DNA from: Youngiibacter fragilis 232.1
Lineage (GTDB): Bacteria; Bacillota; Clostridia; Clostridiales; Clostridiaceae
Assembly (NCBI RefSeq): GCF_000495435.3
Contig: NZ_AXUN02000231.1
Span: forward strand, 1-64,000
Length of the DNA stretch: 64,000 bases
Reading direction: 5' to 3'
The position numbers and the translations under genes were made by a program. The notes beneath the pieces were generated by a model. That model was not told where the DNA came from. It searched no databases and worked only from the letters and a program-made list of their open reading frames with translations. Positions 32,818-42,351 of the stretch are shown here, in pieces. Each line of letters begins with the position of its first letter. Within the stretch, counting starts at the first letter, position 1.

Positions 32818-35692
32818 TCTTAGGGACGGTCTGGTCAAGGGATTCATAGATGGAAACATGCCAGCACTTGCAAATTACAGGCCGAGGCTTCTGATCAATG
32901 ACAATGAAAAGGGCGAGAAGGTACTCACCAGTATAATTAAGGAACTGTCCGACTGTGACGAGTTCCTTTTTTCAGTGGCATTCGTAACAAAGAGCGGTGT
33001 TATTTCTCTCATTGAGACGCTTAAAGAGCTTGATGAAAAGGGTGTGAAGGGGCGAATAATCGCATCACAGTACCAGAATTTTTCTGACCCTGCAGCTCTC
33101 CGGAAGCTCATGGGTTTTGGGAATATTGACCTTGGTATCGTAACAGAGGACCAGGGTAAGATGCATACTAAGGGTTACATATTCAGGAAGGGCAGTGAAT
33201 ATACGATTATAGTCGGCAGCAGCAATCTCACTCAAAGCGCACTCTCCGTCAACAAGGAATGGAACCTGAAGGTCACATCCACATTTGAGGGAGCCCTTCT
33301 TCATGAAACGCTGCATGAATTTGAGCAGCTTGCAAAAAAATCCGTTAAGGTCGATGAGGCCTACCTTGAACAGTACCAGGCAATCTATGATTATCAGTCC
33401 AAGGCAAGGAGACTGCTTGAGAAGACCTCGCATCACGGAATGATCCATTTCCAGAGGATACTTCCGAACAAGATGCAGACATCAGCACTGGATGCCCTGG
33501 ACGAGTCAAGGAATGCAGGAAGAGGCAAAGCTCTTGTTATCTCAGCGACAGGAACAGGGAAGACCTACCTTTCAGCCTTTGATGTCAGGAAATTCAATCC
33601 GAGGCGTTTCCTTTTCGTGGTACACAGGGAGCAGATAGCCAAGGCAGCTATGGAGAGCTTCAAAAGGGTATTTGGTACTGATAGGTCCATGTCAGTGCTT
33701 AGCGGTACTTCGAAAAGTACAGATTCAGATTTTCTCTTCTCCACGGTTCAGACTCTTTCAAAGGATGAGGTACTTTATGGCTTCAAACCAGATGATTTCG
33801 ATTATGTTGTAATCGACGAAGCTCATAGAGCTGGCTCTAAATCATATGAGAAGATTCTTAAGCATTTTAATCCCACATTCCTCCTTGGAATGTCTGCTAC
33901 ACCTGAAAGGACAGACGGGTTTGATGTATTCGCGTGGTTCGACCATAATGTTGCTTTCGAGATAAAGCTGCAGCAGGCAATGAATGAAAACATGGTATGT
34001 CCCTTCCACTATTTCGGAGTATCGGAGATCAAGGTGGACGGTATCCTTATCAATGATTCAACCAGCTTTTCAAAGCTTACCTCAGATGAAAGGGTAAGGA
34101 ACATTGCTGAAAAGGCTGAATTCTATGGCCATAGCGGACACAGGGTGAGAGGTCTCATATTCTGCAGTCGCAGAGAAGAGGCTGAGGTGCTTTCCGGCAA
34201 ATTCAATCTCATGGGATACAGGACAGTTGCGCTTTCAGGAGCAACCAGCCAGGAAGAAAGGATCGAAGCGGTGAACCGCCTCGAGCAAAAGGAACGTGAT
34301 GGGGGACTTGACTACATATTTACGGTGGACATATTCAATGAAGGCATAGATGTACCTTCCGTGAATCAGGTCATAATGCTCAGACCGACTCAGTCGGCAA
34401 TAATCTTCGTGCAGCAGCTGGGAAGAGGTCTCAGGCATTTTGATGACAAGGAGTACGTGGTGGTACTTGATTTCATAGGGAACTATGACAACAATTTCCT
34501 GATACCTGTAGCCTTGTCAGGGGACCAGAGCTACAACAAGGACACCATGAGAAGGTTCGTTGCCGAAGGAACAAGGGTGATACCCGGATGTTCCACGATA
34601 AACTTCGACAGGATAACAAGGGACAGGATATATTCTTCAATTGACAGGGCGAATGTCAACGACATCAAGCTGATCAAGGAATCCTACATGATGCTGAAGA
34701 TGAGGCTTGGCAGGATACCAAGGCCCGGAGAATTCGCAGAGTTCGGCTCGATAGACATAGAGAGGATATTCCATAAATCCGGATCCTACCATAATTTCCT
34801 CAAGAAATATGAGGATGAATATAAGGTCGAACTATCTAATCTCGAAGAAGTGTATATTGAATACATATCAATAAAGTATGCATCCGGGAAGAGACCTCAT
34901 GAGCTTGAGCTTCTAAAGCTTATTGCAGGAGGTTCAAAGAATCCATTGGATGAACTTGATATTATGCTTCAGGAGAAATATGGGATTGTCATCAATGAGA
35001 ACACTAGGCTTAACCTGGAAAACCAGATGACTCAGAATTTCGCCACTGGTTCAGCGAAGGACAGCTACAAGGATGCGGTGTTCATGGAAGGTTCCAAATG
35101 TGCTGACAGTTTCATGGAATGCCTTCAAAATCCTGACTTCAGGCTGCAGTTTGATGAACTGGTTGGTGTGGGATTGTCGCGATACCAGGAAAGGTACTCG
35201 GAAAGATACAGGCAGACAAACTTCAAACTCTATGAGAAATATACCTATGAGGCCGTCTGCAGGTGCCTTGACTGGGAGAAGAGCGAGGTAGCCCTGAATA
35301 TCGGTGGATACAGGTTTGATAAGAAGACCAGGACCTACCCTGTGTTCATCAATTATGACAAGCATGAGGATATAAGTGCAACAACAAAGTATGAAGACCG
35401 TTTTCTGTCATCTGAAACCCTGGAGGCGATATCAAAATCCAAAAGGACTTTAAATTCTGATGATGTGGTCCAGGCTTATAATTCAGAGGCAAACGGGGTA
35501 ACGATGCTCCTTTTTGTTAGGAAGAACAAGGATGACAGGATTTCAAAGGAGTTCTATTTTCTCGGAACCATGAAGGCAATCGGAACCCCAGAGGAGTTCA
35601 TTATGTATGGCACTAATGTTACAGCGGTCAAGCTCTACTATTCGCTGCACACTCCGGTACGGGGAGATATTTACGACTTTATCACCAGGTAA
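32801..35692 (+). CDS. PLD-nuclease / SF2 helicase / DUF3427 fusion protein
   Basis: 963-residue multi-domain protein. Residues about 30-190 are a phospholipase-D-like nuclease module with HTK (His122, Lys124) and GSSNLT. The superfamily 2 helicase follows, with Walker A SATGTGKT (248-255), DEAH (339-342), SATPERTDG motif III, and later GRGLRHFDDKEYV motif VI. The C-terminal third is the DUF3427 region. ATG 32801 follows GTGAGG and lies within the NUDIX gene's end. Such fusions are found in Firmicutes chromosomes and defence regions; DNA or RNA cleavage linked to unwinding is expected, but the biological target is unknown. Confidence 0.87.
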   Translation: MESAYSLRDGLVKGFIDGNMPALANYRPRLLINDNEKGEKVLTSIIKELSDCDEFLFSVAFVTKSGVISLIETLKELDEKGVKGRIIASQYQNFSDPAALRKLMGFGNIDLGIVTEDQGKMHTKGYIFRKGSEYTIIVGSSNLTQSALSVNKEWNLKVTSTFEGALLHETLHEFEQLAKKSVKVDEAYLEQYQAIYDYQSKARRLLEKTSHHGMIHFQRILPNKMQTSALDALDESRNAGRGKALVISATGTGKTYLSAFDVRKFNPRRFLFVVHREQIAKAAMESFKRVFGTDRSMSVLSGTSKSTDSDFLFSTVQTLSKDEVLYGFKPDDFDYVVIDEAHRAGSKSYEKILKHFNPTFLLGMSATPERTDGFDVFAWFDHNVAFEIKLQQAMNENMVCPFHYFGVSEIKVDGILINDSTSFSKLTSDERVRNIAEKAEFYGHSGHRVRGLIFCSRREEAEVLSGKFNLMGYRTVALSGATSQEERIEAVNRLEQKERDGGLDYIFTVDIFNEGIDVPSVNQVIMLRPTQSAIIFVQQLGRGLRHFDDKEYVVVLDFIGNYDNNFLIPVALSGDQSYNKDTMRRFVAEGTRVIPGCSTINFDRITRDRIYSSIDRANVNDIKLIKESYMMLKMRLGRIPRPGEFAEFGSIDIERIFHKSGSYHNFLKKYEDEYKVELSNLEEVYIEYISIKYASGKRPHELELLKLIAGGSKNPLDELDIMLQEKYGIVINENTRLNLENQMTQNFATGSAKDSYKDAVFMEGSKCADSFMECLQNPDFRLQFDELVGVGLSRYQERYSERYRQTNFKLYEKYTYEAVCRCLDWEKSEVALNIGGYRFDKKTRTYPVFINYDKHEDISATTKYEDRFLSSETLEAISKSKRTLNSDDVVQAYNSEANGVTMLLFVRKNKDDRISKEFYFLGTMKAIGTPEEFIMYGTNVTAVKLYYSLHTPVRGDIYDFITR

Positions 35693-35752
35693 TCGCTGAA
35701 TAATATGATTTGTCCTCCGCATAATGAAGTAAAGAAATGCAGGAGGGTTATC

Positions 35753-36058
35753 ATGAGCGAAAAATCTTTGTTCAGCGGCGGAAGGTATGCTACAAGAGGA
35801 GTGATGTCTGGACTTTGCCCCGGACTTCAGTTCTATCTTTGGAATCTGATTGACAGGATGGAAATCGAGAAGGATTACCTCCAGGTGTTTGTCCTTGAAT
35901 CCTTTGGGAGGGACTGGCTCAAGGTAATCCACAGGCAGGAAGTCCCTCATTATGAGAAGGAACACCTGATAAAGGTTGATGGTGACAACAAGGACGGCAA
36001 GATATTTGTCATCGATTCAGTAGATTATTCAACTATGCTCTATGCTGAAGAGTACTGA
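35753..36058 (+). CDS. DUF960 family protein
   Basis: 101-residue soluble protein with the DUF960 layout: an early GGRYATRGV, YLWNLIDRM in the centre, and a later LKVIHRQEVP. ATG 35753 follows GCAGGAGGG. Function unknown; the family is common in low-GC Gram-positives and sometimes found near stress or nucleotide genes. It is encoded 60 bases after the helicase with no terminator between, so it may be on the same transcript, and is followed closely by a DUF1801 gene. Confidence 0.72.
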   Translation: MSEKSLFSGGRYATRGVMSGLCPGLQFYLWNLIDRMEIEKDYLQVFVLESFGRDWLKVIHRQEVPHYEKEHLIKVDGDNKDGKIFVIDSVDYSTMLYAEEY

Positions 36059-36066
36059 GGTGGAAT

Positions 36067-36405
36067 ATGGATCCCATTAATGAATACATGGAGAAGTTCG
36101 ACGGGGAAAAGCGGGAATGGCTTCAGAACTTTGTGGGCTACATGAGAGAAAACCATCCTGATATTCCAGGAAGGATATCCTACCAGATGCCCATGTTCAA
36201 GTTCAATGGAATGTATGTGGCATTTTCAGCGGCAAGTGACCATTTTACATTCCATACACTTGATTTCGATATGATTGAGGAGCTTAAGGGGCTTCTGCCT
36301 AAAGCGAAGTTCGGCAAGGGTTCAGCCAAGGTTCCCTATAATGACAAGGCTTCAGTTGAGATACTTATAAGTGCCATTGAAAAGTTAATAGCAAGATATG
36401 GATAA
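36067..36405 (+). CDS. DUF1801 (YdhG-like) family protein
   Basis: 112-residue soluble protein of the YdhG/DUF1801 fold. The marks are ISYQMPMFKFNGMYVAFSA and a C-terminal KFGKGSAKVPYN segment, typical of this small intracellular family that resembles the frataxin/iron-chaperone shape. Role not established. Starts eight bases after the DUF960 stop, with GAGGTGGA covering it. Confidence 0.75.
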   Translation: MDPINEYMEKFDGEKREWLQNFVGYMRENHPDIPGRISYQMPMFKFNGMYVAFSAASDHFTFHTLDFDMIEELKGLLPKAKFGKGSAKVPYNDKASVEILISAIEKLIARYG

Positions 36406-36412
36406 ATATGAA

Positions 36413-36446
36413 GGAAATACCAGCCGGGCGGCTGGTATTTCCTCTT
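36413..36446. terminator. Bidirectional terminator
   Basis: Perfect 13-base arms (36413-36425 and 36430-36442) with a GGGC loop between convergent genes. Confidence 0.85.
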
Positions 36447-36459
36447 GGTAATAAATTAC

Positions 36460-37434
36460 TTACATGTATTTTTTCTTGCCATTTTCCTCATATTCTTCGA
36501 TGAGGCCTTTCTGGATAAGATGGTCTATGTGTGCACCAGCTTCACCGACAGCAAACCACTTCTGTGTCAGCGGGAACTCAGTCCAGTTCTTTGCCCTTAT
36601 CGACCAGCTCATTCTTGAAGCGATCTCATAGGTTGTCATTCCGGGCTCGGCCTTAATTATCTCTAAGGCTTCATCAAGACGAAGCATATGGTGTTCCTTC
36701 AGCTCAGTTATCCTGTCGCGGATATCTCCCATGGGGTTCCTGTGGGCTGAAAGGGTTGTGGTCACATGCAGCTTGTATATCTTGTCGAGACTCTTCAGGT
36801 AGTCACCCAGTGAGTCTGGAAGCTCAGGCCACCTTGTTATGTTCGGTGAGATGTCGAATATGATGTGGTCGCCGGCGATGAGAAGTCCATGTGCTTCATC
36901 GTAAAGGACCATGTGTCCTGGTGTATGCCCTGGTGTGGATATGGCAACAAGGCTGTAGCCAGCTATCCTGAAAATGAATCCTTCCTCAATGGTCTCAATC
37001 TTGAGGTCCTGGGGAGGGAGATAGTTCTTGAAGGGATTTGTCTTCCTGTTCTCGGTTATCTCTTCCTCGCTGAAGCCGAATGAAAGTGACTGTTCCTCTA
37101 TCTCCTTCCACCTCAAAGTGCTCCTGAACCTGTCCAGCACAAGAAGGTCGGTAGAAGAGATGAATATCCTGTTCTTCCCGGTTTTAAGTCTTCCGATCAA
37201 GCCTGTATGGTCAGAATGTACATGAGTCAGGAATATGTCCAGGTCATCAAGACTGACGCCCAAAGCATCGATTCCCTCGACAAGCGCTTCATGGCATGCA
37301 TCTATATTGAAGCCTGTATCTATTAGAAGGCTGCGCTCAGCACCCTTGATTAGATACGAATTAAGGTTTTTAAGTGGATTTCCCGGAAGAGGGACCCTGA
37401 TCAGATAAATGTCTTTCATTACCTCATGTGGCAT
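36460..37434 (-). CDS. MBL-fold metallohydrolase
   Basis: 324 residues. Metallo-beta-lactamase signature THVHSDHTG, then TPGHTPGHM, GDHIIF and a distal SAHRNPMGD histidine complete a two-metal site. A helical C-terminal region (about 240-324) with MTTYEIASRM resembles the winged-helix tail of glyoxalase-II-like and acyl-thioesterase-like MBL proteins. The start at 37434 has AGGAGG upstream; the longer reading to 37599 adds a poor, non-homologous leader. Monocistronic. Substrate unknown, probably a thioester or lactone. Confidence 0.82.
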   Translation of the reverse strand: MPHEVMKDIYLIRVPLPGNPLKNLNSYLIKGAERSLLIDTGFNIDACHEALVEGIDALGVSLDDLDIFLTHVHSDHTGLIGRLKTGKNRIFISSTDLLVLDRFRSTLRWKEIEEQSLSFGFSEEEITENRKTNPFKNYLPPQDLKIETIEEGFIFRIAGYSLVAISTPGHTPGHMVLYDEAHGLLIAGDHIIFDISPNITRWPELPDSLGDYLKSLDKIYKLHVTTTLSAHRNPMGDIRDRITELKEHHMLRLDEALEIIKAEPGMTTYEIASRMSWSIRAKNWTEFPLTQKWFAVGEAGAHIDHLIQKGLIEEYEENGKKKYM

Positions 37435-37677
37435 ATCTATACCTCCTTGGCATATTAGTTCGATTATACTTCCGTGGAAGTCATTATGCAACTTGAGAAG
37501 AATCATTATAATCTCTTCACAGAGGTTAGTTTTTTGTAAATAGAGTGTAACATCATAAAATATACCCAATATAGAATATATAATAAATTTAAGGTGCATG
37601 AAGTATCATGGATAATGTAAGGATTATTTGTGATGAAAGCTTGATTTATATGGAAATGAAATAGAGGGGGAAGGGAT

Positions 37678-38796
37678 TTGGGAAATATTAGTAAACCGAA
37701 ATTTGCAGTTCTTGGGGCTGGACACGGTGGTACCGCAATGGCGGGTCATCTCTCGTTGCTGGGCATTGAAGTAAGCCTTTATAACAGGAGTGCTGACAGG
37801 ATCAGGGCAATCCAGGACAATGGAGGCCTCGACATTGTCAGCAATTCTGACAGTATCCCTCATGGCTTTGCCAAGCTGGATGTTGTCACTTCTGACATGA
37901 AGGAAGCGATCGAAGGAAAGGAAGTGCTGATGGTTGTCGTTCCTGCGACTGGACACGCATTCATGGCAGAGCATATGGCTCCACACCTTGTCGACGGGCA
38001 AATCATCGTCTTGAATCCAGGCAGGACCGGTGGAGCGCTCGAGGTCCTTAACATCATAAGGAAGCTTGGCTGCATGGCTGACGTTACCGTATGCGAGGCT
38101 CAGACACTCCTATATGCTTCAAGGGCAATAAATCCTGCCCAGACTCAAATTTTCAGGGTAAAGAACAGCGTTCCTGTTGCGGCGATCCCGGCACACAGGA
38201 CCCCTGAGATTGTGAAAAAGCTTAGGGCTGCACTCCCGCAGTTCATACCCGGAGACAATGTCATGAAGACCAGCCTTGACAACATAGGAGCTATTTTCCA
38301 CCCGGCGGTGACGCTTCTTAATGCAGCAAGGATCGAGAGTACAAACGGTGACTTCGACTACTACACTGAGGGAATAACAGCTTCAGTGGCCCTGATCCTT
38401 GACAAGATGGACCAGGAAAGGGTGAATGTTGCAGAATCACTTGGCTTCAGGGCGATGACAGCCCGGGAGTGGCTGTATATCGCTTATGATGCGGCGGGTC
38501 GGACACTGTTCGAGGCCATGAGGAACAACAGGGGCTACGATGGCATCAAAGCACCGAAGACTGTCTATACAAGGTATATAACGGAAGACATACCGATGAG
38601 CCTTGTCCCGATTGCGGAGCTTGGAAAGCTCGGAGGAGTAGAGACACCGACAATAGACTCAATAATCCTGCTTGGTTCACTTCTTCACGAGACTGATTAC
38701 AGGGCTATGGGAAGAAATATCGAGACAATGGGACTATCAGACATGTCGCTGAAGGACATACGAAATTTCATAATAAACGGCGACCTGTCGAAATAA
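37678..38796 (+). CDS. NAD/NADP octopine/nopaline dehydrogenase family protein
   Basis: 372 residues. The nucleotide-binding VLGAGHGGTAMAGHL at the start and the octopine-dehydrogenase C-terminal domain with NIGAIFHPAVTLLNAARIE, holding the conserved histidine, identify the family. Members couple an amino acid and a keto acid reductively into an opine, or reverse it, and are also used in opine-metallophore synthesis. No nicotianamine-synthase-like gene is adjacent, so a fermentation or amino-acid role is more likely. The start is TTG 37678 preceded by a strong GGGGGAAGGG. Monocistronic. Confidence 0.83.
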   Translation: MGNISKPKFAVLGAGHGGTAMAGHLSLLGIEVSLYNRSADRIRAIQDNGGLDIVSNSDSIPHGFAKLDVVTSDMKEAIEGKEVLMVVVPATGHAFMAEHMAPHLVDGQIIVLNPGRTGGALEVLNIIRKLGCMADVTVCEAQTLLYASRAINPAQTQIFRVKNSVPVAAIPAHRTPEIVKKLRAALPQFIPGDNVMKTSLDNIGAIFHPAVTLLNAARIESTNGDFDYYTEGITASVALILDKMDQERVNVAESLGFRAMTAREWLYIAYDAAGRTLFEAMRNNRGYDGIKAPKTVYTRYITEDIPMSLVPIAELGKLGGVETPTIDSIILLGSLLHETDYRAMGRNIETMGLSDMSLKDIRNFIINGDLSK

Positions 38797-38797
38797 G

Positions 38798-38830
38798 GAA
38801 CAGCCCCGGAAAATTTCCGGGGCTGTTCAC
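38798..38830. terminator. Bidirectional terminator
   Basis: Thirteen-base arms (38798-38810 and 38816-38828) around AAATT, between convergent genes. Confidence 0.85.
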
Positions 38831-38881
38831 ATCTGGATCGAAGTGAAAGAATAAAATGGAATGTTGGGGTAATGATTGTGC

Positions 38882-39595
38882 TCATTCTGACAGGTCCGCT
38901 ATGAATGGATCCACTTCAATGCCCATGATGATGTCTCTTGTCAAATTAATCCAGCTAATGCATGAGTCAAGGAGGATGGAATCACCTGTAATGATGTTCT
39001 CATTTCCTTCCATCATCTTGTCGGTGTCATCAGCCAGTATGACCTCAACCGGAAGCTGGAATGATGAGGAAATCTCCAGTATCCTTTGTCGGAGCCTTCC
39101 TGAATTGGAAACCGGCGAGTCAAGATAGATCCTGGCTGAAGAAGCTCCAGTACTTTCCAGTGACTGAAGAATAAGCATTATTGCCAGATCAGTCTGAGGG
39201 ATTAGGTGGTATGTCCCCCGGAGACCTGCAAGGTCCCTTATTACCCCATCGCCGCAGAGGATAAGTAGGCTTCCTGACAATGCTGTCTCGAGGGTTATTA
39301 TGATGTTGAAGCCGTCAACAAGGACTTTCCTCCCACTGATTTCAGCTGGAGTGATAAGCTTTTTTAGTCTGTTCTGCAGGTCCCCTGTCGATGATACGCT
39401 TCTCTTCAGTGCATTCCTCTGCCTTGCTGTAAGGCTGTGGTGATTGCCTATGAAGGTCGCTGCTGTATCCATGGAGTAGCCCCTATCGAGCAGCCACTTC
39501 AGCTCTTCCCTTGCAGCCTTCAGGCGCAAAAGGGCGGAACCTGTGAAATCATCACGGTCCGCCCTGTCAAAGCCCCTTTTTGGTTTGGTCTCCAT
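38882..39595 (-). CDS. DUF434 domain protein
   Basis: 237 residues. An N-terminal DUF434 region (FTGSALLRLKAAREELKWLLDRGYSM) of about 60 residues is followed by a domain with VLVDGFNIIITLE and ARIYLDSPVSNSGRLRQRI that looks like a PIN/NYN-type nuclease fold with acidic residues. I infer possible RNA or DNA cleavage; no experiment is known to me. ATG 39595 follows GGAGAG; a GTG at 39604 is also possible. The gene is tied to citrate synthase, whose stop codon lies in the same few bases, so the two are co-expressed, though a functional link is not evident. Confidence 0.68.
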   Translation of the reverse strand: METKPKRGFDRADRDDFTGSALLRLKAAREELKWLLDRGYSMDTAATFIGNHHSLTARQRNALKRSVSSTGDLQNRLKKLITPAEISGRKVLVDGFNIIITLETALSGSLLILCGDGVIRDLAGLRGTYHLIPQTDLAIMLILQSLESTGASSARIYLDSPVSNSGRLRQRILEISSSFQLPVEVILADDTDKMMEGNENIITGDSILLDSCISWINLTRDIIMGIEVDPFIADLSE

Positions 39596-39600
39596 CAGAA

Positions 39601-40980
39601 TCACTCTCCTGAAGGTATAACCCTTTCGTCGATCGGTGTATATGGTCGAAGTTCGCTCAGATTGACATAAGCCGGTCTCATTATCTTGTCATCAAGTATC
39701 TGTTCAAGCCTGTGGGCACTCCAGCCGGCAATCCTTGACACTGCGAAAATCGGTGTGAAAAGGTCCCTTGGTATCCCAAGCATGTCGAATACGAAGCCTG
39801 AGTACATGTCGACATTCGCTGAAGGAGCGTAGTCCTTGTTGGTCTTCTCCTGTATGAGCTTGCTGGATATCCTCTCGACATCCGCGATCAGGTTGTACTC
39901 CCTGTCCAGACCCTTGTGCCTTGAAAGCTCCTGTGCCTTCTTCTTCAGCAGTACCGTTCTCGGGTCAGAAAGCGTATATACAGCATGTCCCATGCCGTAT
40001 ATTAGTCCCTTGCCGTCGAAGGCCTTCTTGTCGAGTATCTTTGCAAGATAATCCGAAAGATCCGCCTCATTCTCCCAGTTGCTGACATTCTTCTTGATCT
40101 CCTCAAACATTGAAGCGACCATAAGGTTAGCTCCGCCGTGCTTGGGTCCCTTGAGGGCTCCTATTGCTGTTGCCATTGCTGAATAGGTATCAGTTCCTGA
40201 GGATGATACGACATGAGTCGCGAAGGAGGAGTTGTTACCGCCGCCGTGTTCAGCATGCACTACCATGAGCAGGTCAAGCATCTCTACCTCTTCCCTGGTG
40301 TAGTTGGAGTCAGTCCTTATTAGGTGGAGCATGTTCTCGGCAGTTCCTACACCTACCTTGGGTGTGTGGAGAACAAGGCTCTGATTGTCAAAGTAATGCC
40401 TTTTGGCCTGATATGCATAGGCAGCGATGAGCGGTGTCTTTGCAATCAGGTTGATCGACTGGGCAAGTACGTTCCTTACCGAAGTGTCATCCGGATTCTC
40501 ATCATAGGAGTAAAGGGTAAGGATGGTCCTCTGAAGCTTGTTCATTATGTTCTGTGAAGGTATCTTCAGGATGACATCTTCCTTGTACGAATGGGGAAGT
40601 TCCCTGCATGCATCAAGCAATTCATTGAAGTCAGCAAGCTGTTCCCTTGTCGGAAGCTCTCCGAAAAGCAGAAGATATACTACCTCCTCGAAGCCCATCC
40701 TTCCGTCACTCTGGAATCCGGAGACAATATCGCTCATGTCGACGCCCCTGTAGTATAGGTTTCCTTCTACCGGAATCTTTGCTCCATCAGTCTGGTCATA
40801 ACCAATTACGGAGCCTACTCTTGTAATTCCTACAAGCACGCCGGTGCCGTTCTGGTTCCTAAGCCCTCGCTTGACGTTGTACCTGTTGTAGAGCTCCGGT
40901 GAGATATAGCTGTTGCTTTGAACGACTTTTGCAAGTTCGTCAAGCCTTTCTTCTATTATGCTGTTGCTTCTGATTACCAT
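39601..40980 (-). CDS. Citrate synthase
   Basis: 459 residues; condenses acetyl-CoA and oxaloacetate. The catalytic histidines lie in HAEHGGGNNSSF and GMGHAVY, and the aspartate in NVDMYSGFV. The N-terminus, with a helical leader and GVLVGITRV in place of the short bacterial start, matches the longer clostridial type. AAAAGGAGG lies a few bases before the ATG. Having citrate synthase beside an ordinary glutamate pathway (gltBD, glnA further on) suggests it feeds 2-oxoglutarate formation. The upstream leader carries an inverted repeat at 41003-41044. Confidence 0.93.
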   Translation of the reverse strand: MVIRSNSIIEERLDELAKVVQSNSYISPELYNRYNVKRGLRNQNGTGVLVGITRVGSVIGYDQTDGAKIPVEGNLYYRGVDMSDIVSGFQSDGRMGFEEVVYLLLFGELPTREQLADFNELLDACRELPHSYKEDVILKIPSQNIMNKLQRTILTLYSYDENPDDTSVRNVLAQSINLIAKTPLIAAYAYQAKRHYFDNQSLVLHTPKVGVGTAENMLHLIRTDSNYTREEVEMLDLLMVVHAEHGGGNNSSFATHVVSSSGTDTYSAMATAIGALKGPKHGGANLMVASMFEEIKKNVSNWENEADLSDYLAKILDKKAFDGKGLIYGMGHAVYTLSDPRTVLLKKKAQELSRHKGLDREYNLIADVERISSKLIQEKTNKDYAPSANVDMYSGFVFDMLGIPRDLFTPIFAVSRIAGWSAHRLEQILDDKIMRPAYVNLSELRPYTPIDERVIPSGE

Positions 40981-41285
40981 GTGTTCCTCCTTTTCCCGCA
41001 GTGCATAACGATTTCCGTTGATGTCCCTTCACTTTGGGTTATGCGTTAGTATGTAAATTTGACGGATTCATTTTCGAAAATTGCAAAATATTATTCTCTA
41101 TTCTATATCAATCGGAACGCATATGCAATACGAATATTGATTGATAAAAAATATTAATTATACGTTAATACTTTAGGTGGTGTTCACGCCGCGTAAGATG
41201 AAAACCAGTTGCGTTTGGTGTATAATAGTGATGCGAATTAATCATGGAATTAATTATCAGAATAATCAGACTTGGAGGTGCGTAT
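40981..41285. other. Divergent intergenic region between citrate synthase and MDR gene
   Basis: About 305 bases without a gene. It holds a 7-base inverted repeat GCATAAC (41003-41009) / GTTATGC (41038-41044) in the citrate synthase leader, and a perfect 12-base palindrome ATTTTCGAAAAT (41070-41081) near the middle. TATAAT (41221-41226) is a possible -10 box for the MDR gene without a matching -35. The centre is very AT-rich. No RNA gene or ORF seen. Confidence 0.5.
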
Positions 41286-42281
41286 ATGAAAGCGATAGTG
41301 ATGACAGGATTCGGAGGACCAGAGGTGTTTGCGCAGGCCGAGGTTCCATATCCGGAGCTTAGACCGGGTCACGTGATAGTAAGGGTTGCAGCCAGCAGCC
41401 TTAATCCTCTTGAGATAAAGATAAGGTCTGGAATAGCGGCAGGAAGCTGTCCTCCGATGCCGGCAGTGCTGAACATGGATTTCTCAGGAACCATAGCAGA
41501 AGTCGGAAGCGGAGTCTCAAAGTTCAAAGCCGGTGATGAAGTGTTCGGGATCGGCGGCGGTGTGGGTAAGATGCAGGGAGCGCTTGCGGAATACGTGCTG
41601 GCAGATGCTGACCTCATCGCACTCAAGCCGAAGGGCATAAGCCATGAGACAGCGGCTCTATATCCTCTTATTTCCATAACTGCCTGGGAAGCCCTTATGG
41701 ATGGATCTGTGCTTGAAGGAGCTGCTAAGGTCCTTATCCATGGGGTGACAGGTGGAGTAGGCCACATCGCTGCACAGATGGCGAAAATGGCCGGAGCGCA
41801 GGTATATGGTACTGTCACGTCAGTTGATAAGGTCAGCCTGGCTAAGGAATTCGGAACAGATGAAGTCATTATAGCCGGGGCAGAGACTCCTGATGAATAT
41901 AAGGAGAGATGCACTGGCGGACAGGGCTTCGACCTTGTGTTTGATACTGTAGGGGGTCAGAACCTCGCAAACAGCTTCATAGCTTCCAGGATAAAGGGAA
42001 CTGTAGTGACCACCAATGGAAGGGTATCTATGGACCTTTCACCAATGCACCAGAAGGCCCTGACCCTTAAGGTCGTTTTCATGGCTATTCCTCTTGTGAC
42101 AGGTAATGGCAGGAAGGAACAAGGTGAAATACTTCATTTTATCGCAAAGCTCATCGAAGAAGGAAAGCTCAGGATAAACAAGGATGTAAGGTCCTTCTGC
42201 TTTGATGAGATCGGAGATGCTCACAGGTATTTCGAGGAAAGGAAGGCAAAAGGAAAGATATCGCTTGTGTCAAGGTTCTAA
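41286..42281 (+). CDS. Zinc-independent MDR oxidoreductase, quinone-reductase-like
   Basis: 331 residues. A GroES-like N-terminal domain opens MKAIVMTGFGGPEVF, and a Rossmann fold has the HGVTGGVGHIAAQMAK motif typical of NADPH:quinone oxidoreductase / QOR-type proteins. The zinc ligands of alcohol dehydrogenases are absent. GGAGGTG precedes ATG 41286. Probably reduces quinones or enones with NADPH. Monocistronic. Confidence 0.85.
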   Translation: MKAIVMTGFGGPEVFAQAEVPYPELRPGHVIVRVAASSLNPLEIKIRSGIAAGSCPPMPAVLNMDFSGTIAEVGSGVSKFKAGDEVFGIGGGVGKMQGALAEYVLADADLIALKPKGISHETAALYPLISITAWEALMDGSVLEGAAKVLIHGVTGGVGHIAAQMAKMAGAQVYGTVTSVDKVSLAKEFGTDEVIIAGAETPDEYKERCTGGQGFDLVFDTVGGQNLANSFIASRIKGTVVTTNGRVSMDLSPMHQKALTLKVVFMAIPLVTGNGRKEQGEILHFIAKLIEEGKLRINKDVRSFCFDEIGDAHRYFEERKAKGKISLVSRF

Positions 42282-42351
42282 AGCAGCCTGAAAGTTCCCT
42301 TGCGAAGGAAAAGTCCGGAACAAGGCAATAAATAGAATTGGGGGAATGAAT

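Noticed and set aside
37678-38796. Opine-metallophore biosynthesis cluster
   Set aside because: No nicotianamine-synthase-like or metallophore exporter gene is adjacent; the opine dehydrogenase stands alone.
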